Source: Streptomyces sp. 71268 | Lineage (GTDB): Bacteria; Actinomycetota; Actinomycetes; Streptomycetales; Streptomycetaceae | Reading direction: 5' to 3' | Assembly: GCF_029392895.1 (NCBI RefSeq) | Contig: NZ_CP114200.1 | Coordinates: forward strand, 5,524,501 to 5,588,500 | DNA length: 64,000 nucleotides | Shown: piece after piece, positions 28,932-36,315 of the stretch | Position numbering within the stretch: the first letter of the stretch is position 1 | Layout: each line of letters opens with the position of its first letter | Notes under the pieces: model-generated | Told to the model about the DNA's origin: nothing | The model's database searches: none | Seen by the model: the letters and a program-made list of their open reading frames with translations, nothing else | Made by a program: the position numbers and the translations under genes

Positions 28932-30596
28932 ATGACCGACCTCGATCCGCGCTCCGTGGATGCCGGCGCGGCCCCTTCACCCGCCGGCGGCGCGGGTGTC
29001 GTCCGGGCCGCCGGCGGCATATCCGGCGCCGCACCCGTCACCTCCGCCCCACCCGGCCCCTCCCACCCCGCGCCCGACGTCGCCGTGTCCTCCGAAGCCA
29101 GACCCCGGGACGAGACCCGAGAGGGGGCCGACGCCAGGGCCCAGGACGGGGCCCAGGGCGGGGTCCGGGACGAGACCCGTGACGGGGCCGGCGACGAGAT
29201 CCCCGCGAGCGAGGCCACCGTCTTCAGCCGGGCCTACCGCGCGCTCACCCTCGGCATCATCTCCGTCGTCTCGCTCATCGCCTTCGAGGCGAGCGCGGTC
29301 ACCACGGTCATGCCGGTGGCGGCCGAGCGGCTCGACGGCGTGGAGCTGTACGCCTTCGCCTTCTCCGGCTACTTCACCGCCAGCCTGTTCGCCATGACGC
29401 TCTCCGGCGAGTGGTGCGACCGCAGGGGACCGCTGGCGCCGCTGTTCGCCGGGGTCGCCGCGTTCGGCGCGGGGCTGGTCGTCGCGGGCTCGGCCACCCA
29501 GATGTGGATGTTCATCGCCGGCCGCGGCGTCCAGGGCGTCGGCGGCGGCCTGGTCATCGTGTCGCTGTACGTCGTCGTCGGCCGCGCCTTCCCGCAGCGG
29601 CTTCAGCCCGCCGTGCTCGCCTCGTTCTCCACCGCCTGGGTGCTGCCCGTGATCGTCGGCCCGGTGGTGGCCGGCACGATCGCCGAGCACGTCGGGTGGC
29701 GCTGGGTCTTCCTCGGCATGCCCGTCCTGGTGCTGCTGCCGCTGATGGTGATGCTGCCCGCGCTGCGCAAGCTGCCGCCCGGCGAGCACAGCGCGGCGAT
29801 GGACCGCCGCCGCATCCTGCTGGCCCTCGCGGTCGCGGCCGGGGCCGGGCTGCTCCAGTTCGCCGTACAGGACCTGCGCTGGCTCTCGCTGCTGCCCGGC
29901 GTCGCCGGCGCCGCGCTGCTCGTGCCGTGCGTCCTGCGGCTGCTGCCCACCGGAACCTTCCGCGCCGCGCGCGGGCTGCCGTCGGTGGTGCTGCTGCGCG
30001 GCCTGGCGGCCGGCACCTTCCTGGGCGCCGAGTCCTTCGTACCGCTGATGCTGGTCACCGAGCGCGGCCTGTCCCCGACCATGGCCGGCCTCTCGCTCAC
30101 CGGCGGCGGCCTGACCTGGGCGCTCGGCTCGTACGCGCAGAGCCGGCCGCGCCTGGACGCGCACCGGGAGCGGCTGATGGGCCTGGGCATGCTGATGATC
30201 GCGCTGTCCATCGCGCTGGCGGCCACCGCGCTGATCGACGGGGTGCCCGCGTGGATCGTCGCCGCCTCCTGGGTCATCGGCGGCTTCGGCATGGGCGTGA
30301 CGATCTCCGGCGGCAGCGTGCTGCTGCTCAAGCTCTCCCGCCCGGAGGACTCGGGCACCAACGCGGCGTCCCTCCAGGTCTCCGACGCGCTCGGCAACAT
30401 CTCGCTGGTCGGCGCGAGCGGCGTGCTCTTCGTCGCCTTCGGCGGCGGCTCCGCCACGGTCAGCACACACGACGCGGCCGACGCCGCCGGCTCCGGCGGC
30501 CACCCGGCCGCCTTCGCCGCGGTCCTGCTCGGCATGGCCGCGATGGCCCTGGTCGGAGCGTTCGTGACGACGCGGCTGCGGCCGGGGAAGGCGTAG
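28932..30596 (+). CDS. MFS transporter, DHA2-like multidrug exporter
   Basis: A 554-residue major-facilitator protein. Residues 1-95 are a low-complexity, charged cytoplasmic extension with an internal repeat (PRDETREGADARAQD, VRDETRDGAGDE). The membrane part starts at ALTLGIISVVSLIAFEASAV and has the DHA features LDGVELYAFAFSGYF, LSGEWCDRRGPLAP (motif A) and GRGVQGVGGGLVIV (motif B-like), with 12-14 helices. A Streptomyces exporter of unknown substrate, probably proton-coupled. Its stop lies within the -10-like region of the toxin-antitoxin operon. Confidence 0.9.
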   Translation: MTDLDPRSVDAGAAPSPAGGAGVVRAAGGISGAAPVTSAPPGPSHPAPDVAVSSEARPRDETREGADARAQDGAQGGVRDETRDGAGDEIPASEATVFSRAYRALTLGIISVVSLIAFEASAVTTVMPVAAERLDGVELYAFAFSGYFTASLFAMTLSGEWCDRRGPLAPLFAGVAAFGAGLVVAGSATQMWMFIAGRGVQGVGGGLVIVSLYVVVGRAFPQRLQPAVLASFSTAWVLPVIVGPVVAGTIAEHVGWRWVFLGMPVLVLLPLMVMLPALRKLPPGEHSAAMDRRRILLALAVAAGAGLLQFAVQDLRWLSLLPGVAGAALLVPCVLRLLPTGTFRAARGLPSVVLLRGLAAGTFLGAESFVPLMLVTERGLSPTMAGLSLTGGGLTWALGSYAQSRPRLDAHRERLMGLGMLMIALSIALAATALIDGVPAWIVAASWVIGGFGMGVTISGGSVLLLKLSRPEDSGTNAASLQVSDALGNISLVGASGVLFVAFGGGSATVSTHDAADAAGSGGHPAAFAAVLLGMAAMALVGAFVTTRLRPGKA

Positions 30597-30604
30597 TATG
30601 GCGT

Positions 30605-30620
30605 GGTACCACGTGGTACC
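30605..30620. promoter_or_regulatory. Perfect palindromic operator of the toxin-antitoxin operon
   Basis: GGTACCACGTGGTACC is a perfect 16-bp palindrome, also readable as two CGTGGTACC direct repeats, nine bases before the antitoxin ATG. A -10-like TAGTAT overlaps the previous gene's stop (30594-30599). Ribbon-helix-helix antitoxins autorepress through such sites. Confidence 0.7.
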
Positions 30621-30628
30621 GTGCCGCT

Positions 30629-30826
30629 ATGGCTGCACTTAACCTGCGTTTCACGGAAGAAGAGCTCGACGCCCTCAGGGAACGCGCGGAAGCTGAGGGG
30701 CGCAGCATGCAGGCGTTCGCTCACGACGCCGTGATGGCCGCCATAAACGAACACTCCCGGCTCTACAACGAGGCCGCCGATCACGTGCTGAAGGTCAGCG
30801 CCGAGCTGAACCGGAGGCTCGCCTGA
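30629..30826 (+). CDS. Ribbon-helix-helix antitoxin
   Basis: A 65-residue protein with an N-terminal ribbon-helix-helix: the strand AALNLRFTEEELDALRERAE, then GRSMQAFAHDAVMAAI, with a C-terminal helix that would wrap the toxin. It is cotranscribed with the Doc-like gene, overlapping by one base (TGATG). Doc toxins classically pair with Phd; pairing with an RHH antitoxin is a known actinobacterial variant. It should neutralise the toxin and repress its own promoter through the palindrome just upstream. Confidence 0.85.
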   Translation: MAALNLRFTEEELDALRERAEAEGRSMQAFAHDAVMAAINEHSRLYNEAADHVLKVSAELNRRLA

Positions 30827-31203
30827 TGAAGTTCCTGGACCTGCCCCAGTTGCTGGGGCTCGCCCAGCGTCTCGGGGAGAGCGAGGTGCGCGACTACGGA
30901 TTGCTGGAGTCCGCACTCGCTCGCCCCCAGGCCAGCGTGTTCGGTCAGGACGCGTACCCCGACGTGTGGCAGAAGGCCGCCGCGCTGATGGAGTCGCTGG
31001 CCCGAAACCACGCCATGGTGGACGGCAACAAGCGCCTCGCCTGGTACGCGACCTGGGTCTTTCTGCACGTCAATGGCCATCCGCTGGTCGAGGGCTTCGA
31101 CGTGGACGAGGCCGAGCGCTTCGTCTTGAACGTGGCCCAGGGAGAGCTGGACGTACCCAAAATCGCGGAATTGCTGCCGCGATTCGCGGCTTCCTCGGCG
31201 TAA
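30826..31203 (+). CDS. doc: Doc-like Fic-family toxin
   Basis: A 125-residue Doc-type Fic-domain protein. The active motif HAMVDGNKRLAW (His62, Asp66, Gly67, Asn68, Lys69, Arg70) matches Doc HxFxDGNKR, with Met in place of the usual Phe. Doc of phage P1 inactivates EF-Tu by phosphorylation; the same activity is probable but not shown here. Length fits Doc rather than longer Fic AMP-transferases. The start overlaps the antitoxin stop, and two hairpins follow the gene. Confidence 0.9.
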   Translation: MKFLDLPQLLGLAQRLGESEVRDYGLLESALARPQASVFGQDAYPDVWQKAAALMESLARNHAMVDGNKRLAWYATWVFLHVNGHPLVEGFDVDEAERFVLNVAQGELDVPKIAELLPRFAASSA

Positions 31204-31240
31204 ACACCCTCGCCCCGGCGCGACGGGGGCGAGGGAGTGT
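31204..31240. terminator. First hairpin after the Doc gene
   Basis: A 10-bp perfect stem (31207-31216 with 31226-31235), extended by three further pairs across a single-base bulge, beginning right after the stop codon. Confidence 0.6.
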
Positions 31241-31261
31241 GACCTGAGTCCCACCCCCGCC

Positions 31262-31296
31262 CCACCACCCCCGTACGCCCGTGCCGGGGGTGGTGG
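31262..31296. terminator. Second hairpin after the Doc gene
   Basis: Perfect 12-bp stem (31262-31273 with 31285-31296) and an 11-nt loop, located 50 bases before the helicase start. Confidence 0.6.
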
Positions 31297-31346
31297 CACG
31301 GGTAGGCTGACGCGGTTGCCGATCCCGAGCCAGCCCGACGGAGACC

Positions 31347-33131
31347 GTGACTACCACCGCGAATCACCACCTCTCACCCGCCTTCCCCGGCCGGGCCCCC
31401 TGGGGTACCGCGAACAAGCTGCGTGCCTGGCAGCAGGGGGCGATGGACAAGTACATCCAGGAGCAGCCGCGCGACTTCCTGGCCGTCGCGACGCCCGGCG
31501 CCGGTAAGACCACCTTCGCCCTGACGCTGGCCTCCTGGCTGCTGCACCACCACGTCGTGCAGCAGGTCACCGTGGTCGCGCCGACCGAGCACCTGAAGAA
31601 GCAGTGGGCCGAGGCCGCGGCGCGGGTCGGCATCAAACTGGACCCGGAGTACTCGGCCGGGCCGGTCAGCCGCGAGTACCACGGCGTGGCCGTCACCTAC
31701 GCGGGCGTGGGCGTGCGCCCCATGCTGCACCGCAACCGCTGCGAGCAGCGCAAGACGCTGGTCATCCTGGACGAGATCCACCACGCGGGCGACTCCAAGT
31801 CCTGGGGCGAGGCGTGCCTGGAGGCGTTCGACCCGGCCACCCGCCGGCTCGCCCTGACCGGCACGCCCTTCCGCTCGGACACCAACCCGATCCCCTTCGT
31901 GACGTACGAGGAGGGCAACGACGGCATCCGCCGCTCCTCGGCCGACTACACGTACGGCTACGGCAACGCGCTCGGCGACGGCGTCGTGCGCCCGGTGATC
32001 TTCCTGTCGTACAGCGGGAACATGCGCTGGCGGACCAAGGCCGGCGACGAGATCGAGGCCCGGCTCGGCGAGCCGATGACCAAGGACGCCATCTCGCAGG
32101 CGTGGCGCACCGCGCTCGACCCGCGCGGCGAGTGGATGCCCAACGTGCTGGCCGCCGCCGACCGCCGGCTCAGCGAGGTGCGCAAGGCCATCCCGGACGC
32201 CGGCGGCCTGGTGATCGCCAGCGACCAGGAGCAGGCCCGCGCGTACGCCAAGCTGCTGCGCAAGATCACCGGCGACGGGCCGACGGTCGTACTCTCCGAC
32301 GAGACAGCGGCCTCGCAGCGCATCGACGAGTTCAGCCAGTCCGACAGCCGCTGGATGGTCGCGGTGCGCATGGTGTCCGAGGGCGTGGACGTGCCCCGGC
32401 TCGCGGTCGGCGTGTACGCCACCACCGTCTCGACGCCGCTGTTCTTCGCGCAGGCCGTGGGCCGCTTCGTACGCTCCCGGCGGCGCGGCGAGACCGCCTC
32501 CGTCTTCCTGCCGACCATCCCGACGCTGCTCGGCTTCGCCAACGAGATGGAGGTCGAGCGCGACCACGTCCTCGACAAGCCCAAGAAGGAGGGCGAGGAC
32601 AACCCGTACGCGGAGGAGGACAAGCTCCTCCAGGAGGCCGAGCGGCAGCAGGACGAGGACACCGGCGAGCAGGACCAACTCTCCTTTGAGGCCCTGGAGT
32701 CGGACGCCGTCTTCGACCGGGTGCTCTACGACGGCGCCGAGTTCGGCATGCAGGCGCACCCCGGCAGCGAGGAGGAGCAGGACTACCTCGGCATCCCGGG
32801 CCTGCTCGAACCCGACCAGGTGCAGATGCTGCTCCAGCGCCGGCAGTCGCGGCAGATCGCGCACAGCCGCAAGAAGCCCGACGAGGAGGCCGACCTCCTC
32901 GAACTGCCCGCCGACCGCCGCCCCGTCGTCAGCCACAAGGAACTCCTCGCCCTGCGCAAGGAGTTGAACGGCCTGGTCGGCGCGTACGTGCACCAGAGCG
33001 GCAAGCCGCACGGGGTGATCCACACCGAGCTGCGCCGGGTCTGTGGTGGTCCGCCGAGCGCCGAGGCCACCGCCGGCCAGATCCGCGAGCGGATCAAGAA
33101 GGTCCGGGAGTGGGCCACCCGCATGCGCTGA
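31347..33131 (+). CDS. DEAD/DEAH-box helicase, type-III-restriction-like
   Basis: A 594-residue superfamily-2 helicase. Motif I (Walker A) is ATPGAGKTTF at about 49-58, motif II is DEIHH (about 142-146), motif III-like is ALTGTPFR, and the C-terminal RecA lobe has MVAVRMVSEGVDVPRLAVGV and AVGRFVRSRRRGE (motif VI). A Glu-rich linker (PYAEEDKLLQEAERQQDED) follows, then a C-terminal region with no recognised nuclease motif. It resembles a helicase found as a single gene in many Streptomyces; no methylase or nuclease partner is adjacent, so I do not call a restriction system. GTG at 31347. Confidence 0.88.
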   Translation: MTTTANHHLSPAFPGRAPWGTANKLRAWQQGAMDKYIQEQPRDFLAVATPGAGKTTFALTLASWLLHHHVVQQVTVVAPTEHLKKQWAEAAARVGIKLDPEYSAGPVSREYHGVAVTYAGVGVRPMLHRNRCEQRKTLVILDEIHHAGDSKSWGEACLEAFDPATRRLALTGTPFRSDTNPIPFVTYEEGNDGIRRSSADYTYGYGNALGDGVVRPVIFLSYSGNMRWRTKAGDEIEARLGEPMTKDAISQAWRTALDPRGEWMPNVLAAADRRLSEVRKAIPDAGGLVIASDQEQARAYAKLLRKITGDGPTVVLSDETAASQRIDEFSQSDSRWMVAVRMVSEGVDVPRLAVGVYATTVSTPLFFAQAVGRFVRSRRRGETASVFLPTIPTLLGFANEMEVERDHVLDKPKKEGEDNPYAEEDKLLQEAERQQDEDTGEQDQLSFEALESDAVFDRVLYDGAEFGMQAHPGSEEEQDYLGIPGLLEPDQVQMLLQRRQSRQIAHSRKKPDEEADLLELPADRRPVVSHKELLALRKELNGLVGAYVHQSGKPHGVIHTELRRVCGGPPSAEATAGQIRERIKKVREWATRMR

Positions 33132-33202
33132 CGGCGCGATCGGCCTGAACCCGCGCCCGTCACCGGCCTGAACCGCTCCGAACCCGCCCCTGTCGCGGGG
33201 TT

Positions 33203-33222
33203 GGCGCGCCCCCGGGCGCGCC
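33203..33222. terminator. Short hairpin downstream of the helicase gene
   Basis: GGCGCGCCC and its complement GGGCGCGCC almost touch (8-9 bp stem, minimal loop), 70 bases after the stop. Weakly supported terminator. Confidence 0.35.
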
Positions 33223-33553
33223 GCCCCGCCGTACGGTCGGCCCGGCGCGCACTACCGCGCCCCTCCGCGCTCCCGTGCGCCATCGGCTCGGCCCGCCGAA
33301 TGCGGGCCCATCGACCCATATCGGGGCGCACACCGGGCGCGAGGTGTCGCGCAGTTGACCGGATTGTGGACGAGCTCTTCCGCTGAGCGAACTCGCTCGC
33401 TAGCGTTCCCCCACGCACACGCCCCGTGGCAGCGCCGCCGCGGAGCGCGGCCGGTGCGTGCGAACCGCGACCGGTGGCCTCTTCCGCGCGCTGCCGATGG
33501 GACCGGTGGCGCTGAACCGGAATCGGCCGCCACTCACCCGAGAAGGGGGCGTC
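33223..33553. other. Promoter region of the IclR-type gene
   Basis: About 330 bases without a gene. Around 33385-33405 lie GAGCG-N4-CGCTC and the palindrome CGCTAGCG side by side, a plausible autoregulatory site. GAGAAGGGGG at 33539 onward is the ribosome site of the gene at 33554. Confidence 0.4.
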
Positions 33554-34192
33554 GTGACCGCGGAGACCTCTCAGACGCTCGATCGAGGGCTGCGTGTCCT
33601 CAAACTCCTGGCCGACACCGACCACGGCCTGACCGTGACCGAACTGTCCAACAAGCTCGGCGTCAACCGCACCGTCGTCTACCGCCTGCTCGCCACGCTC
33701 GAACAACACGCCCTCGTCAGACGGGACATCGGCGGCCGGGCCCGGGTCGGCCTCGGCGTGCTGCGGCTCGGCAGGCAGGTACACCCGCTGGTGCGCGAGG
33801 CCGCCATGCCCGCGCTGCGCGCGCTCGCCGAGGACATCGGCGCCACCGCCCACCTCACGCTGGTGGACGGGGCCGAGGCGCTCGCCGTCGCCGTCGTCGA
33901 GCCGACCTGGACGGACTACCACGTCGCCTACCGCGCCGGCTTCCGCCACCCGCTCGACCGCGGCGCCGCGGGCCGGGCCATCCTCGCCGCCCGCAACGGC
34001 CTGACCGACAGCGGCTACGCCCTCACCCACGGCGAGCTGGAGGCCGGTGCGAGCGGCGCCGCCGCGCCGCTGCTCGGGGTGACCGGCATCGAGGGCAGCG
34101 TGGGCGTGGTGATGCTGACCGACTCGGTGCCCGAGCGGGTCGGCCCGCGGGTGGTCGAGGCCGCGAAGGAGGTCGCGGACGCCCTGCGCTGA
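33554..34192 (+). CDS. IclR-family transcriptional regulator
   Basis: A 212-residue IclR-type protein. GTG at 33554 follows a clear GAAGGGGG. The winged helix-turn-helix is TLDRGLRVLKLLADTDHGLT, then VTELSNKLGVNRTVVYRLLA and LGVLRLGRQV. The effector domain is shorter than usual (PALRALAEDIGATAHLTLVD, then PLDRGAAGRAILAA). No catabolic operon adjoins it in the window, so its target is unknown; it may repress itself through the dyads upstream. Confidence 0.88.
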   Translation: MTAETSQTLDRGLRVLKLLADTDHGLTVTELSNKLGVNRTVVYRLLATLEQHALVRRDIGGRARVGLGVLRLGRQVHPLVREAAMPALRALAEDIGATAHLTLVDGAEALAVAVVEPTWTDYHVAYRAGFRHPLDRGAAGRAILAARNGLTDSGYALTHGELEAGASGAAAPLLGVTGIEGSVGVVMLTDSVPERVGPRVVEAAKEVADALR

Positions 34193-34197
34193 GCGAC

Positions 34198-34296
34198 GGG
34201 CCCGCCGTACCGCATGGGCCCGCCGTACCGCGCGGGCCCGCCGTACCGCGCGGGCCCGCCGTACCGCGCGGGCCCGCCGTACCGCGCGGGCCCGCC
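34198..34296. repeat. 18-bp tandem repeat, 5.5 copies, between the IclR and S16-protease genes
   Basis: Units of GGGCCCGCCGTACCGCGC at 34198, 34216, 34234, 34252 and 34270, with a half copy at 34288-34296. Only the first unit differs (AT in place of the last GC). Each unit junction makes GCGCGGGCCCGC, so several alternative hairpins can form. A second, looser repeat of CCTGYCCGGCCCAGCAG follows at about 34334-34377. Confidence 0.9.
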
Positions 34297-34409
34297 CCCC
34301 GCGGCGCCGCCCCGCCGCGGCCGGCCGGCCCTGCCCGGCCCAGCAGCTCTGTCCGGCCCAGCAGCCCTGCCCGGCCGGGGAAACGTTGCCGTCCCTTAGG
34401 GTGGCGGAC

Positions 34410-35189
34410 GTGTCTCCTCGCGCTCGCATCCTCGCGGTCTGCTCCACGCTCGTCGTCGCCCTGCTCGCGGTCGCCGCGTTCGCGCCGTTGCCGTTCTCGA
34501 TCGCCTACCCCGGGCTGACCGCGAACGTGCTCGGGTCCGACCGGGGCCAACCGGTGATCACCATCGAGGGCGCCCCGACCCGCGAGACCAGCGGGCAGTT
34601 GCGGATGACGGCCATCGTCGCCACCGGCCCGGACGCGGACATCCGCCTCAAGGACGTGATCAGCGGCTGGTTCAACGAGGGGCGCGCGGTGATGCCGCGC
34701 GACTCCGTCTACCCGGTCGGCGACTCGCCGAAGGAGGTGGACAAGCACAACCGCGAGGAGATGAAGGAGTCCCAGGACTCCGCGGTCCAGGCGGCGCTGG
34801 GCTACCTGCACCGCTCACCGAAGGACGTGAAGGTCACGCTGCGGCTCGCCAAGGTTGGCGGCCCGAGCGCGGGGCTCATGTTCACCCTCGGCATCATCAA
34901 CAAGCTCGACGGCGACGGCCGCGGCGGCGACCTCACCGGCGGCCGGATCATCTCTGGTACGGGCACGATCGACGCCAACGGCAAGGTCGGCCCGGTCGGC
35001 GGCGTCGGCCTCAAGCCGAAGGCGGCCAAGCGCGACGGCGCCAGCGTCTTCCTCGTCCCCCGCGAACAGTGCTCCGACGTCACGGAGGAACTGCCCAAGG
35101 GGCTCAAGCTCATCCCGGTCAAGGAGTTGAAGGACGCGGTGTCCTCCCTCCGGGCCCTCGCGGCGGGTAAAACGGTCCCGAGCTGCTGA
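34410..35189 (+). CDS. Membrane-anchored S16 (Lon-type) serine protease
   Basis: A 259-residue protein with an N-terminal signal anchor (ILAVCSTLVVALLAVAAFAP) and a C-terminal Lon-like proteolytic domain. The catalytic Ser is Ser153 in VGGPSAGLMFTLGI, and the dyad Lys lies in GGVGLKPKAAKRDGA (Lys202 by alignment to Lon). The middle part (40-145) is shorter than the PDZ domain carried by many relatives annotated YlbL/PDZ-S16. GTG at 34410 is chosen with AGGGTGG upstream; TTG 34386 and GTG 34401 are alternatives. The active site should face outward. Its last 70 bases overlap the convergent small gene on the other strand. Confidence 0.87.
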   Translation: MSPRARILAVCSTLVVALLAVAAFAPLPFSIAYPGLTANVLGSDRGQPVITIEGAPTRETSGQLRMTAIVATGPDADIRLKDVISGWFNEGRAVMPRDSVYPVGDSPKEVDKHNREEMKESQDSAVQAALGYLHRSPKDVKVTLRLAKVGGPSAGLMFTLGIINKLDGDGRGGDLTGGRIISGTGTIDANGKVGPVGGVGLKPKAAKRDGASVFLVPREQCSDVTEELPKGLKLIPVKELKDAVSSLRALAAGKTVPSC

Positions 35190-35406
35190 GCGGCCGACTG
35201 ACCAGCCGCAACCCGAGCCCCACCAGGGCCCAGCCACACCGGTCGCGTAGCCAGGCCAGGCCATCGCCGGCCCGCGCGCGCCACCCGGCCCGGCCGGCGG
35301 CCCCGGTCGGCGGCCGCCCGTGGGCCAGCCGCCAGGTGGCCGCCTCGGTCTGTAACTCGCGGGCGCGGTGGTCGTGCACGGCCATATGAATGTCGGAGTG
35401 CGTCAT
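35119..35406 (-). CDS. Small conserved protein coupled to the ArsR-type regulator
   Basis: A 95-residue protein, begun at ATG 35406 with GGAGGA eight bases upstream. Its start overlaps the stop of the regulator gene (ATGA), strong evidence for translation. The N-terminal part HMAVHDHRARELQTEAATWR forms an amphipathic helix of the kind seen in small Streptomyces proteins (about 60-100 residues) next to such regulators; WALVGLGLRLVSRP follows, and the C-terminus is Pro/Arg-rich. It ends inside the 3' end of the S16 protease gene on the opposite strand. Function unknown. Confidence 0.7.
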   Translation of the reverse strand: MTHSDIHMAVHDHRARELQTEAATWRLAHGRPPTGAAGRAGWRARAGDGLAWLRDRCGWALVGLGLRLVSRPLSSSGPFYPPRGPGGRTPRPSTP

Positions 35407-36143
35407 GGTGCGTCCTCCTCGTCGTCTCGTCCGGCCCCGCCGTCTCGCGCGGCTCCGTCGTCTCGTACGGTCTGGCCCTCTCGTACGGCTCGCTCCCGCG
35501 TGGCGTGCCGCTGGCCGCCCTCGCGGGGGAAGGCGTGCAGGTGGAGCCGGACGGAGGCGGCGCCGGCGGCGTCGGCCGGTACCCGGTCCCGGTAGTCGTC
35601 GATGACCTCGCGCAGTCGCCTGCCCAGCTCGCCCGCGATCTCGGGGGTGAGCCACAGGGTGAAGTCGCTGATGTCACCGTGACGGCGCCACTCCTGGGAC
35701 CAGGTGTGCATCGAGCCGAGCCAGGTGGACAGCTCGCTGGTGTGGATGCTGGCGACCTCGTGCAGCATCAGGTCGAGCGCGCCGCGCACCGCGGGGTCGT
35801 CGTGCCCGAGGAAGGTCTCCGGGTCGCTGACCTGGATGCCCTCGTGTACCGCCCGCCACCAGCGCTCGCGGGCCGTGCCGCGCCCGGTCTCCTCGGCGAC
35901 GAAGCCGTACGAGGCGAGCTGGCGCAGGTGGTAGCTGGTGGCGCCGCTGGACTCGCCGAGCCGGTCCGCGAGCTGGGAGGCGGTCGCCGGTCCGTCGTGC
36001 CGCAGCACCTCCAGGAGGCGCAGCCGCAGCGGATGGGCCAGGCCGCGCAGCGACCGCGCGTCGAGTTGCCGGAGCGGGCGCGTCGCCTCGCTCGTGGCGG
36101 GCCCCGGATCGGGGCCGGGGGGTGGGCTCTCGTGGGTGGTCAT
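35403..36143 (-). CDS. ArsR-type helix-turn-helix regulator
   Basis: A 246-residue regulator. The ArsR-like winged helix lies at about 25-95: RSLRGLAHPLRLRLLEVLRH, GPATASQLADRLGESSGATS and YHLRQLASYGFVAEE. A longer C-terminal part (HEGIQVSDPETFLGHDD, LWLTPEIAGELGRRLREVID) matches the two-domain 'winged helix-turn-helix' group of Streptomyces rather than metal-sensing ArsR; no metal-binding Cys is present. Start ATG 36143 rather than 21 bases upstream. A striking cluster of TTGCAA/TGCAAAG motifs lies just upstream. Confidence 0.87.
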   Translation of the reverse strand: MTTHESPPPGPDPGPATSEATRPLRQLDARSLRGLAHPLRLRLLEVLRHDGPATASQLADRLGESSGATSYHLRQLASYGFVAEETGRGTARERWWRAVHEGIQVSDPETFLGHDDPAVRGALDLMLHEVASIHTSELSTWLGSMHTWSQEWRRHGDISDFTLWLTPEIAGELGRRLREVIDDYRDRVPADAAGAASVRLHLHAFPREGGQRHATRERAVREGQTVRDDGAARDGGAGRDDEEDAP

Positions 36144-36159
36144 ACGGCCACCGTAAGCT

Positions 36160-36205
36160 TGCAAAGAAAGCCTTGCAAGCGTTCCTTTGCACTACTTTCT
36201 TTGCA
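36160..36205. promoter_or_regulatory. Inverted-repeat operator cluster upstream of the ArsR-type gene
   Basis: TGCAAAGAAAG (36160-36170) and its exact complement CTTTCTTTGCA (36195-36205) frame a centre that holds a further TTGCAA (36173-36178) and CTTTGCA-like repeats. In a 72% or higher G+C region this AT-rich symmetric block is conspicuous and sits 17-62 bases upstream of the ATG, where an autorepressor would bind. Confidence 0.7.
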
Positions 36206-36315
36206 CGTGAGTCCTCGCAGGTGGGAGCCCCGGACCGCGTACGACGAGGCCCCGGCCACGCCCCCACGGGGACGCGACCGGGGCCCTGCGGGTGACGACC
36301 GGGCGTGCGGGCCGC

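Noticed and set aside
31347..33131. Restriction-modification or phage-defence system around the DEAH helicase
   Set aside because: No nuclease motif in the protein and no methylase or partner gene adjacent; the gene looks like a common single-copy chromosomal helicase.
34198..34296. CRISPR array
   Set aside because: The repeat units are directly abutting with no spacers, and no cas genes are present.
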